Source: Tipula vernalis
Lineage: Eukaryota > Arthropoda > Insecta > Diptera > Tipulidae
NCBI GenBank assembly: GCA_958295665.1
Contig: OY282560.1
Location: 303,797,536-303,861,535, forward strand
Length of the DNA stretch: 64,000 nucleotides
Reading direction: 5' to 3'
This document shows positions 30,898 to 43,278 of this stretch, one piece after another. Position 1 is the first letter of the stretch; every line of letters starts with the position of its first letter. Below the pieces are notes generated by a model that was not told where the DNA came from, did not search any database, and saw only the letters and a list, made by a program, of their open reading frames with translations. A program made the translations under genes and the position numbers.

Positions 30898-32355
30898 TGT
30901 GTAATTACAAAATCAGCTTCTATTAAAATCAAAAACAACTAAATTAAAGTAAGCTACGCGTGCACGCGTATCCTTTCTGTTACACCATTTACACACACAT
31001 GTGCAAAATAAGCTTCAACCGCTTAATTTAATATGAAATATAATGAAACGTCGACATAAAAAGAAAGAAGAATATAATCATTGCGCATGAGTGATGAATA
31101 AGAAAGAAATTCATCATTTTCAACCAATACAATCGAGCAAAATCACAAATTGGAAAACTAAAATTAAGATAACGTTTCCTTTAAGAAAATCATGTTTCCT
31201 GTTTATTTTACTAGCTATGTAGATATTAATTTTACTTCACAAAATAATCTATATCAATCACAATCACAAACTGATAACATCAATTATCCATTCCAAATCA
31301 TGCGCTGCAACAAAAAATATTCCAATATGGTCGCCATTTTGCTTGCGTTATGAAAATTAATATTACAGAATTCTATAAATAACTATTTTGTAGACAAGAA
31401 ACCTCAAATTTTAATTAAAATAATTAAATTTTGATCTGTTTACACTACAGTCATTACTTATAGCAAAAATTAATTAATTTTAACGCCAAAAATATTTATG
31501 TTTAATTATTTTTTTTTACTGTGAAATTACAAAATCAGCTTCGATTAAAATCAAAAACGCAAGCAAGGCCTCGCTTAATTGAATACGAAATATAATAAAA
31601 CCTAGCCGTAGAACGAGAGAAGGATATTTGTATTGCCCATGAGAGATGAATAAGAAAGAATTTCATTTTCAAACCACTACAATCTAACAAACAAAAGTAC
31701 CACGCGTAAAACACAAATTGAATAACTAAAATTAATGTAACGTTTCCTTTAAGAAAGATTATCTTTGCCATTTACTTTACTTGCTAATATTCATATTACT
31801 ACAAAACACAATCTATATCATCACAATCACAAAATAATAGCATCAGTTACTAATTTCAAATTATTGTTGCAAAAACAAATAGTCCAATATGGTCGCCATT
31901 TTTCACGTGGTATGGCAATGAACATTACAACCAAATTTTATATAAATTTATTTTGTAGGCAATAAACCACAAATTTTAATTACAATAATTAAATTTTCAC
32001 CTGTTTGCAGTTTTTAATTATAGAAAAAACTAATTAATTTTAACAGAAAAATATTTATATTTAATTATTATATTTTTTTTACTGTGCAGTCACAAAAACA
32101 GCTTCTAGTAAAATCAAAAAATGACTAAAAACTAAATTAAAGTAAGCCGTGCGCGTGAACGCAAATCCTTTCTGTAAAACAATGTTACACACATGCACAA
32201 AGTAAGCAAGGCCTCGCTTAATTTAATACGAAATATATATAATGAAACGTAGACATAAAACAAGAGAAGAATATTGTTATTACCCATGAGATGAATAAGA
32301 AAGAATTTCATTTTCAACCACTACAATCTAACAAACAAAAGTGGTACATGTACAC
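30898..32355. repeat. Tandem repeat, rest of unit 1 plus units 2 and 3
   Basis: Unit 1 resumes at TGTGTAATTACAAAATCAGC. Units 2 (about 31141-31707) and 3 (about 31708-32355) repeat the same marker order with moderate divergence; spacing of the AACTAAAATTAA marker is about 566 bp between units 2 and 3. No open frame is conserved between units, so they look like a short non-coding satellite or dispersed repeat. Confidence 0.82.
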
Positions 32356-34082
32356 AAATTGAAAAACTAATATTATTCTGATATACTTAGGTAGATTGCG
32401 TTGAACGCAAACCCTGTTAACGAAATTATCATACATACATAATCAGACGATTTATAGTAATTAAGATTGTAAAATTTGTAATTTTTATGTTGTTTTATTG
32501 TAATTTATTCCATTGTATTTATTTAAAATTAAAATACCATTAAATCATTTTTTGTAAATTTAATTTGTTTACGCAATAAATAGTACACCTATAAAATGCG
32601 TTTTCTGAATGTCATTCGTAAACATAAGTATGTATGTATATGTAGTACGAAACTACGAAATATTTGAATACTGTTTAAATGAAAATGGGCTGAAAAAAGT
32701 TATGTTCAATTTGTATTTTATATAAATTTACGATTTTGGTGTAAAATCCATGAAGCGAGCTTGAGTTTGCTTAAAACTGAGCGCGTATAGCATGTGAGTT
32801 GTAAGATGTGCGTCGGTTCTAACTAGGAAATAATCTATTGTTAATTATGGCGTACTATATTTAGTAACAGAAACCAACTTTTAGTCGAGCACTCGTTATA
32901 CGTAGTATTTTCAAGTTTATATTTCTTATTTTGACAAAATTTCAACAGAAAAGGAAAATAATAGTATTAAATATCTACATATGAATTGTATTAGTTTATA
33001 AATTCTTTACATTTATTGAAAAAAAGATTTTATTCAAGTTTTAAATATAATTTTCACGCCATTAGTGGGTCCAGAAACAAAATGTTTGTAACAAACCGAA
33101 TTTCATTGCTTAATCTTAATTAGTGTACTCTACCCAATACAACCCAATATCCATTAAAAAAGCAATGTATTTACCATATTATATTATTTTAAATATATGT
33201 AGTTAAAATATGAATTATTTTTGTTCGATTTATTTTATTATGACAAGCAATCTGACGGTCAAGCGTCACAAAATATTTGCAACGCCGGCGATGATTTACA
33301 ATACTTTCAGCTTAGTAGGAATTTAAAGAATACCAAAATGGAATTCAATACTTAGCGTATTTCCTTGACAAATTTACAACAACAATTGCATATAATAAAT
33401 CCCCGCAAGAATAACATTAACCCAAAAAAAAATTGGGTTTAATTAAACATAATCCTAATTCTTGGTTATGATACCTGCCACCAGCGCCATAATACATAGT
33501 AAATTTATATTTTATTTCGAAAGGTTGGCTTTTGTCAATTAAATCAAATTGGCTATTTTCTTGGAAAAAAATTAACCCAAAATAATTCGAATTAAATTTT
33601 GGTCAACAAAATACGCTTACTATTGTAAATTGTCAAAAAAATTAACCTTAAATGCATTCATTTCATTTCTTGATATAGACACTCTTGTAAGTTTGTTTGA
33701 TTGAGAAGTTTGCTTAGTTTTTCTTCGGTATTTCCTAATTGCCATGACTATACATTTACGTGGAATATATATGATACATATTATAATGCTGTCATAATCT
33801 GATGTTGTAAGTATTTTGTTTAGCAACCAATATATTCCCTCTAAACAAAAAAAACGATTCGTAAAGAACGATGCGATTTCGATATGTAAACGATACATAT
33901 TTTTTATATGACACACAAACATATGTACATTTACTTTCCTACTGCGGTAGAAACAACTAAAATATAAATCGAATGTAATGCATTCTCTGTCTCGTCATTT
34001 CATTTCAAGTTTAACTTGAAACGACAGCGGGCGGCAATATTTATGTAAAAACAATGTGTCAATTAGAAATATTTTGTGCTCT
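32356..34082. other. AT-rich sequence, no gene seen
   Basis: Only short unconserved frames. A small inverted AACCCAAAA...TTGGGTT is present near 33419-33440. I cannot assign the rest. Confidence 0.5.
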
Positions 34083-34340
34083 GAGTTTAGACTTGTCAAG
34101 AGCACATAAAGGCGCGATATCTGGTTGTTTTTTGCATTTTGTCGTGTGATGATCTCCAGCACATTTAACGCATTTGGTTTGACGATAGCAAAAACTCTTG
34201 GTATGTCCAAGTTGTTGACAATTCGTACATTGTGGAATGTCCCTTGTCTTGTTAGGTGGCTCAATTTTAACTATACAGTACGCAAGTTTCTTGATGTTGT
34301 ATACTTCTTTATTGTTGTCTTTTTGTTTTAAGTCGATGTA
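34083..34340 (-). pseudogene. Jockey-type LINE ORF1 zinc-knuckle fragment
   Basis: The minus-strand reading gives a stretch with two CCHC-type knuckles (CTNCQQLGHTKSFC and CVKCAGDHHTTKC), preceded by a YIDLKQKDNNKEVYNIK-like segment. This is the usual end of jockey-clade ORF1, a nucleic-acid-binding Gag-like protein. It is cut off at the hAT element border (34341). Confidence 0.8.
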
Positions 34341-37300
34341 CAGCGTTGTGCCGATTGTTTACAAACTGTTGTTTCCTTTATTGTTTACTTAGTAAACAAC
34401 TTTATGTAAATAACCTGAATTTTTATGTAAACATTGTAAACATTGTAAATATTGTAAACATCATAAAATAAGAATTATATTATACAAGAAAATTACTTAG
34501 AAAACCAGTGAATATTGCGAAAAAATAACAGTAATAAAAAATAAACCACTTCTTCGTTTTTGGTATCTCGGCTCGGTACATATCACATGTATTTATTTTT
34601 GGCATTTCATTTATTTCAAAATTATAAAATATAATTATCAAAAATAAAAAGAATGTATAAATAAAATAATAAAATATTTAGGTATATTTAATTAAATCCA
34701 AAACAAATTAAATTACCTATTGGATGTTACTGAATTAAATTCAGTTAAAATTCATCTGTGCTGAGTGAGTCAGAAATTTTAAGGCTGTAATAATTTTCGA
34801 GAAGCTTCTTTGATTTTTCAAATCCTAGCCGATTTCTATTTGGAGAATGGACAAATGACTATGACGAAAATATTCGTTCAATCTCACTAGATGATGCGGG
34901 GATTTGTAACAGCTTTTTTGCTAATTTTGACAAATTAGGATATTTATATTCTGCCATGTTCCAGAAAACCATCGCATCCTGCATTTTTTTTTCGAAAAGC
35001 ATGCTAAAAAATCCATTTTTGGTTTTAAACTGATCCAGGTCTGAAATTCCTTCTACAGATAAACTGCCAATGATAAATTCAACTGCTGTAGTTCTCTCAT
35101 CATCCTTTAACAGGTTATCCTCGAACGCAGGATGAAGGAAATAGGCAGAAAGTGCGTATGTGTTAAGTGCCATTTTTTTCCGTTTTGATAACTCTTCACG
35201 AAAGTCTGCATACATTGGATTGCGTTGTAATAGGATCCATAGATGGACTGCTTCAGCCAAGGAAAATTTTCGATTTTGACATTTATCAATAAGTTGACAT
35301 ACCCCGTTGAAAACGCCTATGGCTTTTTGTATGTTTTCCCTTAGTTCGTCATCGAAAAGTAACAGTTTAACATCTTGCTTTACTTTTTTCCCATTTTCGT
35401 GATCCGCCGCAATCTCTTTCATATATTGTAAATTGTCGAGCAGAGAAACCAGGTTGTCTCGATAGGAACACCAGCGAACATCGCAAATTGTTCGTAATTT
35501 TCTACCCCCTTTTTGCCGAATAAGTAGTTCCAAATCTGGATGCTTAAACGTTTTAGTAATTTGATTCGCGGATAATAACAGCTGATCGGAAGGTTTGATA
35601 ATGTCTTTTGCTAGAAGATTACCTGTATGGCTATTACAAGTTGAATGCCATAGTTCCGTTCGTCGACCCATATTCACCATCGCAGAAGCATTGTCAGAAA
35701 CAACGGCTACGAGTGTAGTCTGAAAACGTTCTGTAGCAATTTGCTCTGATTTGGCCACTATATTGGCCAACGCCTCACCTGTCTCGGGAGTTCCGGTCAT
35801 GTCCCAAGCATTTAAAAACGCTCGCTCTCCATTTGCTGTATGTAGAATACTACCTACGGTTTTAGTGTTGTTCGACACATTTTTCCACCCGTCGATTAAC
35901 AACACAGATTCCGGTCCTATGCTCTTCGATATTGTCTTAATACATTTTTGATGAACACGATCTAAAATTTTTGTAGAAAGTACTTTTCTCGACGGTAGTT
36001 TGTCAGAGTATGCTGGTCTTATAAGGCGGATACATTTTTTAAAGTGATCCGATTCTACGACCGCAAAAGGAATGTTACAACCAAAAAAAAATTCACCTAA
36101 CGCATTGTTGAAATTTGTTTCTTCATCTTGAGTGACGGTATCAATATAATTTGAAATTTTATTCGCCTTTGAGTTTTTTTGAGATTTACCAGCAAACGAG
36201 AATATATGTGTGCTGTTTTTTAGTGTTGAAGTAGATGCTGGCGCAGACGAATTTATCGGGGATTGAAGTACGAACGATCGATTGGCACTAGGATCGATTG
36301 GTGTCGATGTCACCAAATTTGGTGTGCTTCTTGGTAATAAAAAATCGTCTATCTAGAAATTAACCATAATGTTAACAAAAAACGGATAAACTAAGCAGTA
36401 ACACAATGAATAATTTACTTGTATAATAGTGCCAATGTTAAGCTGATTTTGATTCGATGATGTATCCAGGACAGTATTATCCAACTGGTCTATTTGTACA
36501 GATGAGCAGTTGGAAAATGAGGTATGGCAAGCGTTATTGTTCGATTCTTCAAATTCATCAATTTCAAATACGGCCTTTTCGTGCGCCACGTCAGAGACGC
36601 TGATATTTAAATTTTGAGTACTACTTGATTGGCCTGCACTTGTCATTTTCTGTTTTGACGGGGAACATTTATTTCTGAGTATGAAAATAACTGCATTAAT
36701 TTCAAATTGCGTAAAACATTAGACACTTAACAATAACATACCTGTGTGATTTCAACCTCTGGAAGGCAATATTTTTTAGTACTGCATTGCAAGTTAAGCA
36801 CAATGCCGTATATTTTCTTTTGTCCCTCAGCAATTGGTATCCAAATGTACTATAAATTTCCCCCCGTGGTCTTCCTGTCATTATTTAACAATAACATTTT
36901 TCAATAACTAGCCAATATTTTCAAAGCTTTTTTTTGTAAGGCACTTTTCACAATCACAAATAATAATAAAGTAAACACTTTACTAAATTTTAATTAATTC
37001 GATTAGGATGTAGGATCACGAGCACAACCATAAGGCATACGTTGTTATTCTTATGTTAAAAAAAAAAATTATTTTTAGAATCCGTTAAAAATTCCATTGT
37101 CCTTTTTCAATCGTTATTTGAGAAAAGAGATAACCACAAACGCATTTTTTTTAAATGTGGTTTTCACCTTCTAATGAAACAAAGAAGCAAAAATGTACAT
37201 AAACAATGAAACGTTTAATTTTCTCTTTCTTGTCGTGAGACAACCCTATTTTATTTTTATCTTTTATGTTCAATTGTTTACGATGTTTCCAGTTGTTAAC

Positions 37301-37395
37301 AATTGTTTCCAGTTGTTTACCAAAAATAAGTTGTTTCCACTTGTTTACGATAAAAATGTAAACAACCGCTGTTTACTTGTAAACTGCCATCGCTG
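34341..37395 (-). mobile_element. hAT transposon with subterminal repeats
   Basis: Ends are CAGCGTTGTGCCG and the inverse CAGCGATGGCAG. Both ends carry many copies of TTGTTTAC/TTGTTTCC (left 34350-34470, right 37265-37390), typical transposase-binding subterminal repeats. The 3.05-kb length and a spliced hAT transposase on the minus strand fit. An 8-bp target duplication is not evident; only TGTA matches outside both ends. Confidence 0.72.
34745..36881 (-). pseudogene. hAT transposase with BED finger, three exons
   Basis: Exon 1 (36742-36881) encodes a BED-type finger (CLTC ... H). Exon 2 (36419-36675) is acidic and S/N-rich. Exon 3 (34745-36352) encodes the RNase-H-like core with LLIDGWKN, VVSDNASAM and CDVRWCSY, and the C-terminal dimerisation segment ASSSEIERIFSS. 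A TAG at 34859-34861 interrupts the last motif, and 37 in-frame codons follow (HSPNRNRLGFEKSKKL). The exon 1-2 junction needs one base less; a run of five Cs near 36662 is suspect. So this copy is slightly damaged. Confidence 0.82.
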
Positions 37396-37814
37396 TGTAA
37401 AACAATGGAAAGTGTTTCCTGTCGCGGTACTAGGTCCAGAAATGGATATAAAACTATATGCTATTAAATATTGCGATGGGTTGAAAACCGATCGCATAAT
37501 GTTTTTATGTTAAGTTTTGTACAATCAGCAATATTTGGTATGCTGTATTTGTACATTATGAAAACATAATGTTGTATTTTATGTTGCTTGCTTTGTGGTT
37601 GTTGGTTTCTGCAGAATCGGGAATAATGGTGGAGTCGTATTACGTAACTCGCGAAGTGTAGCGAAATCAACCATGGCGAAGTTGATAAAATGGCGATAAT
37701 CGTGCGGTAGTGTGTACGTGTAGTTATATTTCACTAAAAATGAAAAACGCAATTATTCACAGTATAATGTTTTATTTGTAACAATTTAACAATGATGATG
37801 ATAGGTGATAATAA
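36882..37814. other. hAT right end and intergenic sequence
   Basis: 36882-37395 is the non-coding 5' end of the hAT element with its TTGTTTAC repeats. 37396-37814 shows no gene. Confidence 0.5.
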
Positions 37815-38109
37815 GCGTATTCGATTGGTGTGAATTAACTGAAGTAGTAGCTGTATCTGAAGTAACAGAAGTGAAGATACTGTTCGATTGACAACTCTTC
37901 ACTTCAGTTAAAAATTGAGCAACTGAATTAACTGAAGAGATATTTTGCTCGTCTGTTACTTCAGATGAGTTATTTGTTTTTCTTTTTTGAATTTCTTTGT
38001 TTTCGTTTGTTTTTATTTTCGTGTTGTGATTTGTGCGACTTTTCTTGGTTATGAATTTCCGAACTCAAAAAATAATTATTAATAATAAATCTATAATATT
38101 TTTTCTAAA

Positions 38110-38731
38110 ATGGATAATAATAATAGTAATTTTGATGATTATGATAATTTAATTGAGTATGTCGGAGGAGAAACCGATCTATCAAACGCAGATGTCCCAG
38201 GTAAATTTGCTTTTATTTATCTTATATATATTTAGATATGAAATGCATATTAGATTATTCCGGATCATAGACAGATAATTTTTACAGCAAAATCTTCCAC
38301 TTGGACCAAAAATGAAACATTACAGCTCATTGCGACATACGATGAATTTAAGGAAACTTTCAATAATGTGAAACAGCGGAACTACGGAGTGCTCAAATAA
38401 ATGGAAAAATTTGCAACGCACGTACAAAGCGGTAAAAGATAATAAACATAAATCGGAACGTGGGCCAAAGGACAGTAACGCTGACAGTGGGAAAAGTGTG
38501 TCCATTGGTCTCTCCACACCTTCAGTCGAAACGATTCCTGATTTAAATTTAGCGGAAAATTCGGAACCCACCCCTAAAAAAACCACAAAAAGAAAGCGAC
38601 TAAGTGCGAAAGATCAATATTATAAATTGAAAATCGAACGTCTGGAAAAGAAGGAGAAGAGGGCGGAGGAAATTATTAGTATTGAAAGACAAAAAGTTGA
38701 AATTATGAAGGAGTTTGTTAATAAAATATAA
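38110..38731 (+). pseudogene. Harbinger SANT/Myb-like DNA-binding protein, deleted
   Basis: Exon 1 starts at ATG 38110 and ends at a GT near 38200. Exon 2 begins after a TTTACAG with WTKNETLQLIATYDEF, the first half of a trihelix/SANT domain, then jumps after about 25 residues to CSNKWKNLQRTYKAVKDN with a change of frame. The deletion removes the middle helix. The tail has a charged coiled coil (KIERLEKKEKRAEE). In Harbinger elements this protein brings the nuclease to the DNA ends. Confidence 0.75.
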
Positions 38732-38880
38732 TTTTAAGTATTAACTAGTTTAGTGTTAACTAGTTTTAAGGTGGTTTCTAGTTTTTAAAATTTTATTGAA
38801 ATATATTTGAAACCAAGTTTTATTTAAAAATTTTATGTATTTGGATCAATAAACATTCATTTTAAATAGTATTAATCGAG

Positions 38881-39790
38881 TTAATTACTGTTTGGGAAAA
38901 GTTGAAAAAAAGCTTGCAGCCTTCTATTTGTTGCTGTAGAGGTATCTTGAGCAGTTTCAATATGATGCGCCTGATTTTCGTTCTCGTTTGGAAACTCGAT
39001 TTCGTCGTGTGTCGCCATACATATATTATGGAAGACAATTGCGCTCACTGTGGCCTGTATTATAAATGATCGGCTTATATTCTGAAATTCTCGTAATCTG
39101 CAAAACTTTCCCTTTAGCATGCCAAACGCGTTTTCCACTTTTACTCTTAGTGATGAATGGATATAATTAAACCGAAGTTGTTCTGATGTTAAAGCGCCAT
39201 TGTCTTTGAAAGGCGGTACTAGCCAATCCTGGCACATATATGCCGAGTCACCGACCAGAAAATATCCGTACATACAGGAAGTATTTTCTCGAACAGCCTG
39301 GTATAAGCCAGACTTTCTCAATAATCTTGAGTCATACATTGACCCCGGCTCGCCACAGTAAACATCAATAAATTCCATATTGTAATTTACAACGCCTTGC
39401 AGTAGTATACTGGAATATCATTTTCTATTAATATAGTCATTATCCTTTCCGACCTTAGGTATCGTAATGTGGGATCCATCAATGCACCCCAAAACGTTCC
39501 GTAAGCCACCTTTATTTAAAAAAACATGCTCATTGACATTGGCTTGCTCTTCTGTTAGCCATTTAATAAATTTCGGCGAATGAGTATATAATAAATCGAT
39601 AATATTACTTATAATTGTATGAGCTGTACTATCGGACACATTAAATAAATTTGCAATCTGCCTAAAACTATTCTGATTAGACAAATAATAAATAGTCATT
39701 AGGATTTTTTTTTCAGCGGGAATCGCCTGTCTTCCTCCAGTGTGGTAAATTGGTACAACACAATTTGAATTAATATTGGCAGCAAAAACT
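38881..39790 (-). pseudogene. Harbinger DDE transposase, main exon
   Basis: HARBI1-like nuclease. Reading from about 39790: GGRQAIPAEKKILM, the helix-turn-helix SFRQIANLFNVSDSTAH, then LGCIDGSH (first catalytic D), a stop TGA at 39418-39420 where the frame otherwise continues YSSILLQGV, then VYCGEPGSMYDSRLL and the LVGDSAY segment (second D), and the RVKVENAFGMLKGKF end with the catalytic E. One nonsense codon separates two halves in the same frame. Confidence 0.85.
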
Positions 39791-41190
39791 TGTCACGACA
39801 GTCGACCGAACGGTCAACCCCCGTTATCAGAATTACCATGACGTCACCACCCGCAGCTTTTGCTCCGGCTATTGCGCAGTCTGGCGTGGGGTTTTGGTGG
39901 TGTCCTGTCACGGTCTAGATAGCTGCTCTACACACTTACCACACACACACACATCTCACATCATCACCTCCAAAAAAAAAAAAATTTACCACATTTTCAT
40001 TTCGTTTGTATAACCATTTTTATATAAAATACATTATTGAATTTAACAATTTAAAACGGGTAAATTCCTTTTCACTACAGATAATCCTTGCTTGCGGTTT
40101 GTTGACTGGTCCCGCGTGGTAGTCCGCAGAGCTCTCCGTACATCCACCTGACCGACGTAACCTAAAAATAAATATAATTCCCGAAATGAAACTGCAAAAA
40201 GAAATACACCCACTCTACAGATTAACAAATCTAATTTACCGAAATTCGATACCCAAATAAACAAATGGTCATACAACCTCAAAAAAAATGATAATATTAC
40301 AAAAAAAATATAAATGTTGCCGCTATCCCGTTATTCGTTCTGCCTAACTCGTTGCAATCCACGCTCTCTGGAAGGTCCCCTGATACTCGCCAGCGCCCGA
40401 CAATCTATACCACTGCGTATGGAAAAGTTGCCTCACGTTCGGTCCCGTTATTCGACACTTTCGAATTTGATGTTTTTAATCGCTGTGAGTATCCCGATGA
40501 TAGACTGGATTTTTTTTTTTTTTGTTCGGTTATTTCCTCTTGCCAACAAAATCCAACAAATCGTAAATATATTCTTTTGTATTATAAATACACCACTATA
40601 ACCGTAATGACTTATTATGTTTAAACGAAATCAGTTTAATTATGATGTTGATTCGTTCTTAACAGCCACAAAAAAAACAAATCCACTCAAAAGGGGCAAC
40701 AATTTTCGGTTGACGTGGTGGTTTTTTCCAATTCCAATTTTATTTCTTTTTCGTTGTTTGGTCTCGTTATCCCAATCGCTTTTCAATTTTTATTGTTGTT
40801 GTCGAACCGCTCGCCTTGAAATTTCACACCAAAAAGACCCGATTTTCTCCCAAAATCCAGGTTCCTAACTTTTATTCTTGTTATTTTTTTTTCTCTTTTC
40901 CTATCTGTCACAATTACCGCGTCCATCTATCACAATTTTTTTTGTCGTCAATCTGTGAAATAACGTCTAACCATCTATGATTCACGATTACTACTACTAT
41001 ATAAAAAAAAAGCCTATTAAGGTGCGTTACCAAATTGTATTTTTGTGTTTGTTTCTTAACTTATTTTTTTAAATTTAATTTTTTTTTTTTTTTTTTTTTT
41101 TTTGTTTCGTCCGGATCACGATAACGATACAATCGTTACAAACTCTATATAGAAAATAAAAACATACAAAGTTACGTTTCTATGGAATGC
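39791..41190. other. 1.4-kb segment between Harbinger exons, no gene
   Basis: It lies between the exon ending ATGG|GTAAGA (about 41203) and the main exon. It has mixed composition with C-rich patches, a CA run (39941-39951) and long T runs (41080-41103). It may be a large intron or hold an unrecognised insertion starting around GTCACGACAGTCGACC (39793). I see no coding frame. Confidence 0.4.
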
Positions 41191-41606
41191 CTTAACAAAC
41201 AAGTCTTACCCATTCGATTATTAAACGAAGATTTTTCTAAACGAATATTTGATTTAAATTCGTCATCAGTATATGCCTGTACGGTTTTTTCATAATAATC
41301 TATCACCCTGTGAAGTGGTGTAATTTCTTCTTTACTATCACTAGAGCTGGACGATGAAGCTCCCGTAAGTTTCCAGTAACTGGTATCTTGTAGAACCTGA
41401 ATTAGACAAATTCTATTATAATAGGAACAAAATATAATAATATACAATTTACAAATTACCATTAAAACTTCACTTAATAATCTTCTTTTTTCAGCAGAAT
41501 TTTCCATTATGCGAGTATGTACATATTTAAAATATTTTATTCGGTTCAAAATTGTGTGACACTTCTTTAACACAAGCCAATTTAAAAATGATTCATTTTT
41601 TGACAT
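41190..41606 (-). pseudogene. Harbinger DDE transposase, 5' exons
   Basis: Two exon-like pieces with an intron between about 41400 and 41460. They encode a basic N-terminus, then a serine-rich stretch and the RVIDYYEKTVQAYTDDEFKSNIRLEKSSFNNRM block typical of the start of HARBI1-like proteins. It ends at a good splice donor. Confidence 0.7.
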
Positions 41607-41961
41607 TTATCTGAAGTGAAGAATACCAATCGAACAGTCTCTTCTCTTCAGTAGCTCAATTAAGTGAAGAGTAACACCGCATACCCAATAGAAAACTTAT
41701 GACTTATGACTTACAGAACAGTATGAAAAAAAATTTTGCGAAAAAAAAAATTTGAGCTCGTTATGTTGGTGAAAAACTTATGAAAAAAGTTATCTAACTT
41801 TTAACTTTTTGCTTATGAGAAATGCAATGAAGTAAACCGCGTTTGTAAAATAGTTGTTGTTGTTGTTTTATTTTCAAAAAATTCGTTCAAAAAATTTGTT
41901 TAGCTGTGTGTAGTGATTTATGTTTTATTTTAAATTAAATTAATTTAATACATTTTTAAAA

Positions 41962-42132
41962 ATGGAAGACAAACTGATCGACGCGGTAAGGGGCTACGTC
42001 TATTTGTACGACAAAAAATGCAAATTATATCGCAACAAATTGGCAGCAGAAAATGCCTGGCAGGATATAAGCAAAATGATTGAATTGCCTTCAGAAGACT
42101 GCATAAAACTATGGACTAAACTACTGCAGGAA
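41962..42132 (+). pseudogene. MADF-domain protein fragment of the nested Harbinger
   Basis: From ATG 41962 about 55 codons give the first part of a MADF/SANT-like domain (LIDAVRGYVYLYDKKCKLYRNK...AWQDIS). The frame then runs into the antisense nuclease sequence. It is truncated by the internal deletion. Confidence 0.72.
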
Positions 42133-42909
42133 AATTTAATTTATTTTTGAAAAATCTTTTCCCAAAAGCGGATTGTTTAAATATTCCACCGTCGTGGTTT
42201 GATCCATATGCTCCAATGTCAACAAATAGGAATTTCAGGTTTGCGTCACAGACTGCCATTAAAACCACACTAAACGACTTTTTATAATTATAGAACAGTG
42301 TTCCTGACTTATTAGGGCATTGAATGATAATATGTTTACCATCAATACACCCCAAACAATTTGGAAAGTTCCATAAATTATAAAAATCTTGCGCAACTGT
42401 ATGCCACTCCGACTCAGTTGGTGGCTTTAGATATTTATTTTTAAGGGCCGTCCAAATAGCTCCGCAAACCTCAAATATAATTTTTGACACTGTAATGGTT
42501 CCTACTCGATACTCGTATGACATGCTTATCATCGAGTTTCCAGATGCGAGGTATCTGCAATAAATTAGCTACAATGCAAGAAATATTAGAATTATTTATT
42601 ATTGTACCTCAAAGTTAACATTAATCTGAGACCTGGTGAAATGCTTTTTCGTATGCTGTTTTTTTTTAGAAGAGGCGACACTAATGATAACAGCTCCTCA
42701 TATTCTTCTATTGTTATTCGCGAATAATTTTTAAATTTTTCCGGATACTTATACAGCTCTTTGATTAGAGTATTATAAGACCCATATTGAGGCCTCTGTT
42801 GCCATAGTGGATGAACCCAATATCGCCTTTCAGGCTTTCTCAGCTTGATATATGCCACTGTCAATATTGACATAAGCGCCAAATCAAGATTTCGGTCACT
42901 TGAACTCAT
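42116..42909 (-). pseudogene. DDE transposase fragment of the nested Harbinger
   Basis: Exon 1 (42608-42909) has RRYWVHPLWQQRPQYGSYNTL; exon 2 (to 42554) has the helix-turn-helix region, LGCIDGKH (first catalytic D) and FVDIGAYGSNHDGG. The intron has GT/AG borders. The frame stops at the internal deletion, so the last catalytic acid is absent. Confidence 0.82.
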
Positions 42910-43052
42910 TGTTTACACTATACCCAATTTAATTTATTAATTTTAATAGACACACACTGATCGTTTAAGAATCACTTGACGAATGAACAAATATTTTAAC
43001 TTGCTATAGTTTATTTATATGCACCATATGTTAGGTAATAAGTAAATACATC

Positions 43053-43278
43053 TTTGGTCTTTTGGATGACGCATCCAAAGATTATAAAAAGTGCAGATGT
43101 TGTTTTATTACCCTTTAAAGTTTGCCGTTTTTTAATTTTGTGTTCAGGTAGTTCATGTAAACACCCCTTTTACATGAACTACCTGAACACAAAATTAAAA
43201 AAGAGCAAACGTTAAAGGGGTAATAAAACAACATCTGCACTTTTTATAATCTTTGGATGCGTCATCCAAAAGACCAAA
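43053..43278. mobile_element. 226-bp foldback within the nested Harbinger
   Basis: Nearly perfect palindrome with arms of about 105 bp: TTTGGTCTTTTGGATGACGC pairs with its inverse at the far end, and the centre is near 43165. No coding. It could be a small foldback MITE; I see no clear duplication at its ends. Confidence 0.85.

Noticed and set aside
22696..32355. Spaced repeats as a possible CRISPR array
   Set aside because: Units are about 0.6 kb, diverged, in a eukaryotic context with no cas genes.
37396..37670. Short frames right of the hAT element as a host exon
   Set aside because: No domain, no splice-bounded continuation, and AT-biased composition.
41080..41103. Long T run as a terminator or poly(A) tail of a LINE
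   Set aside because: No LINE-like coding sequence adjoins it and no target duplication was seen.
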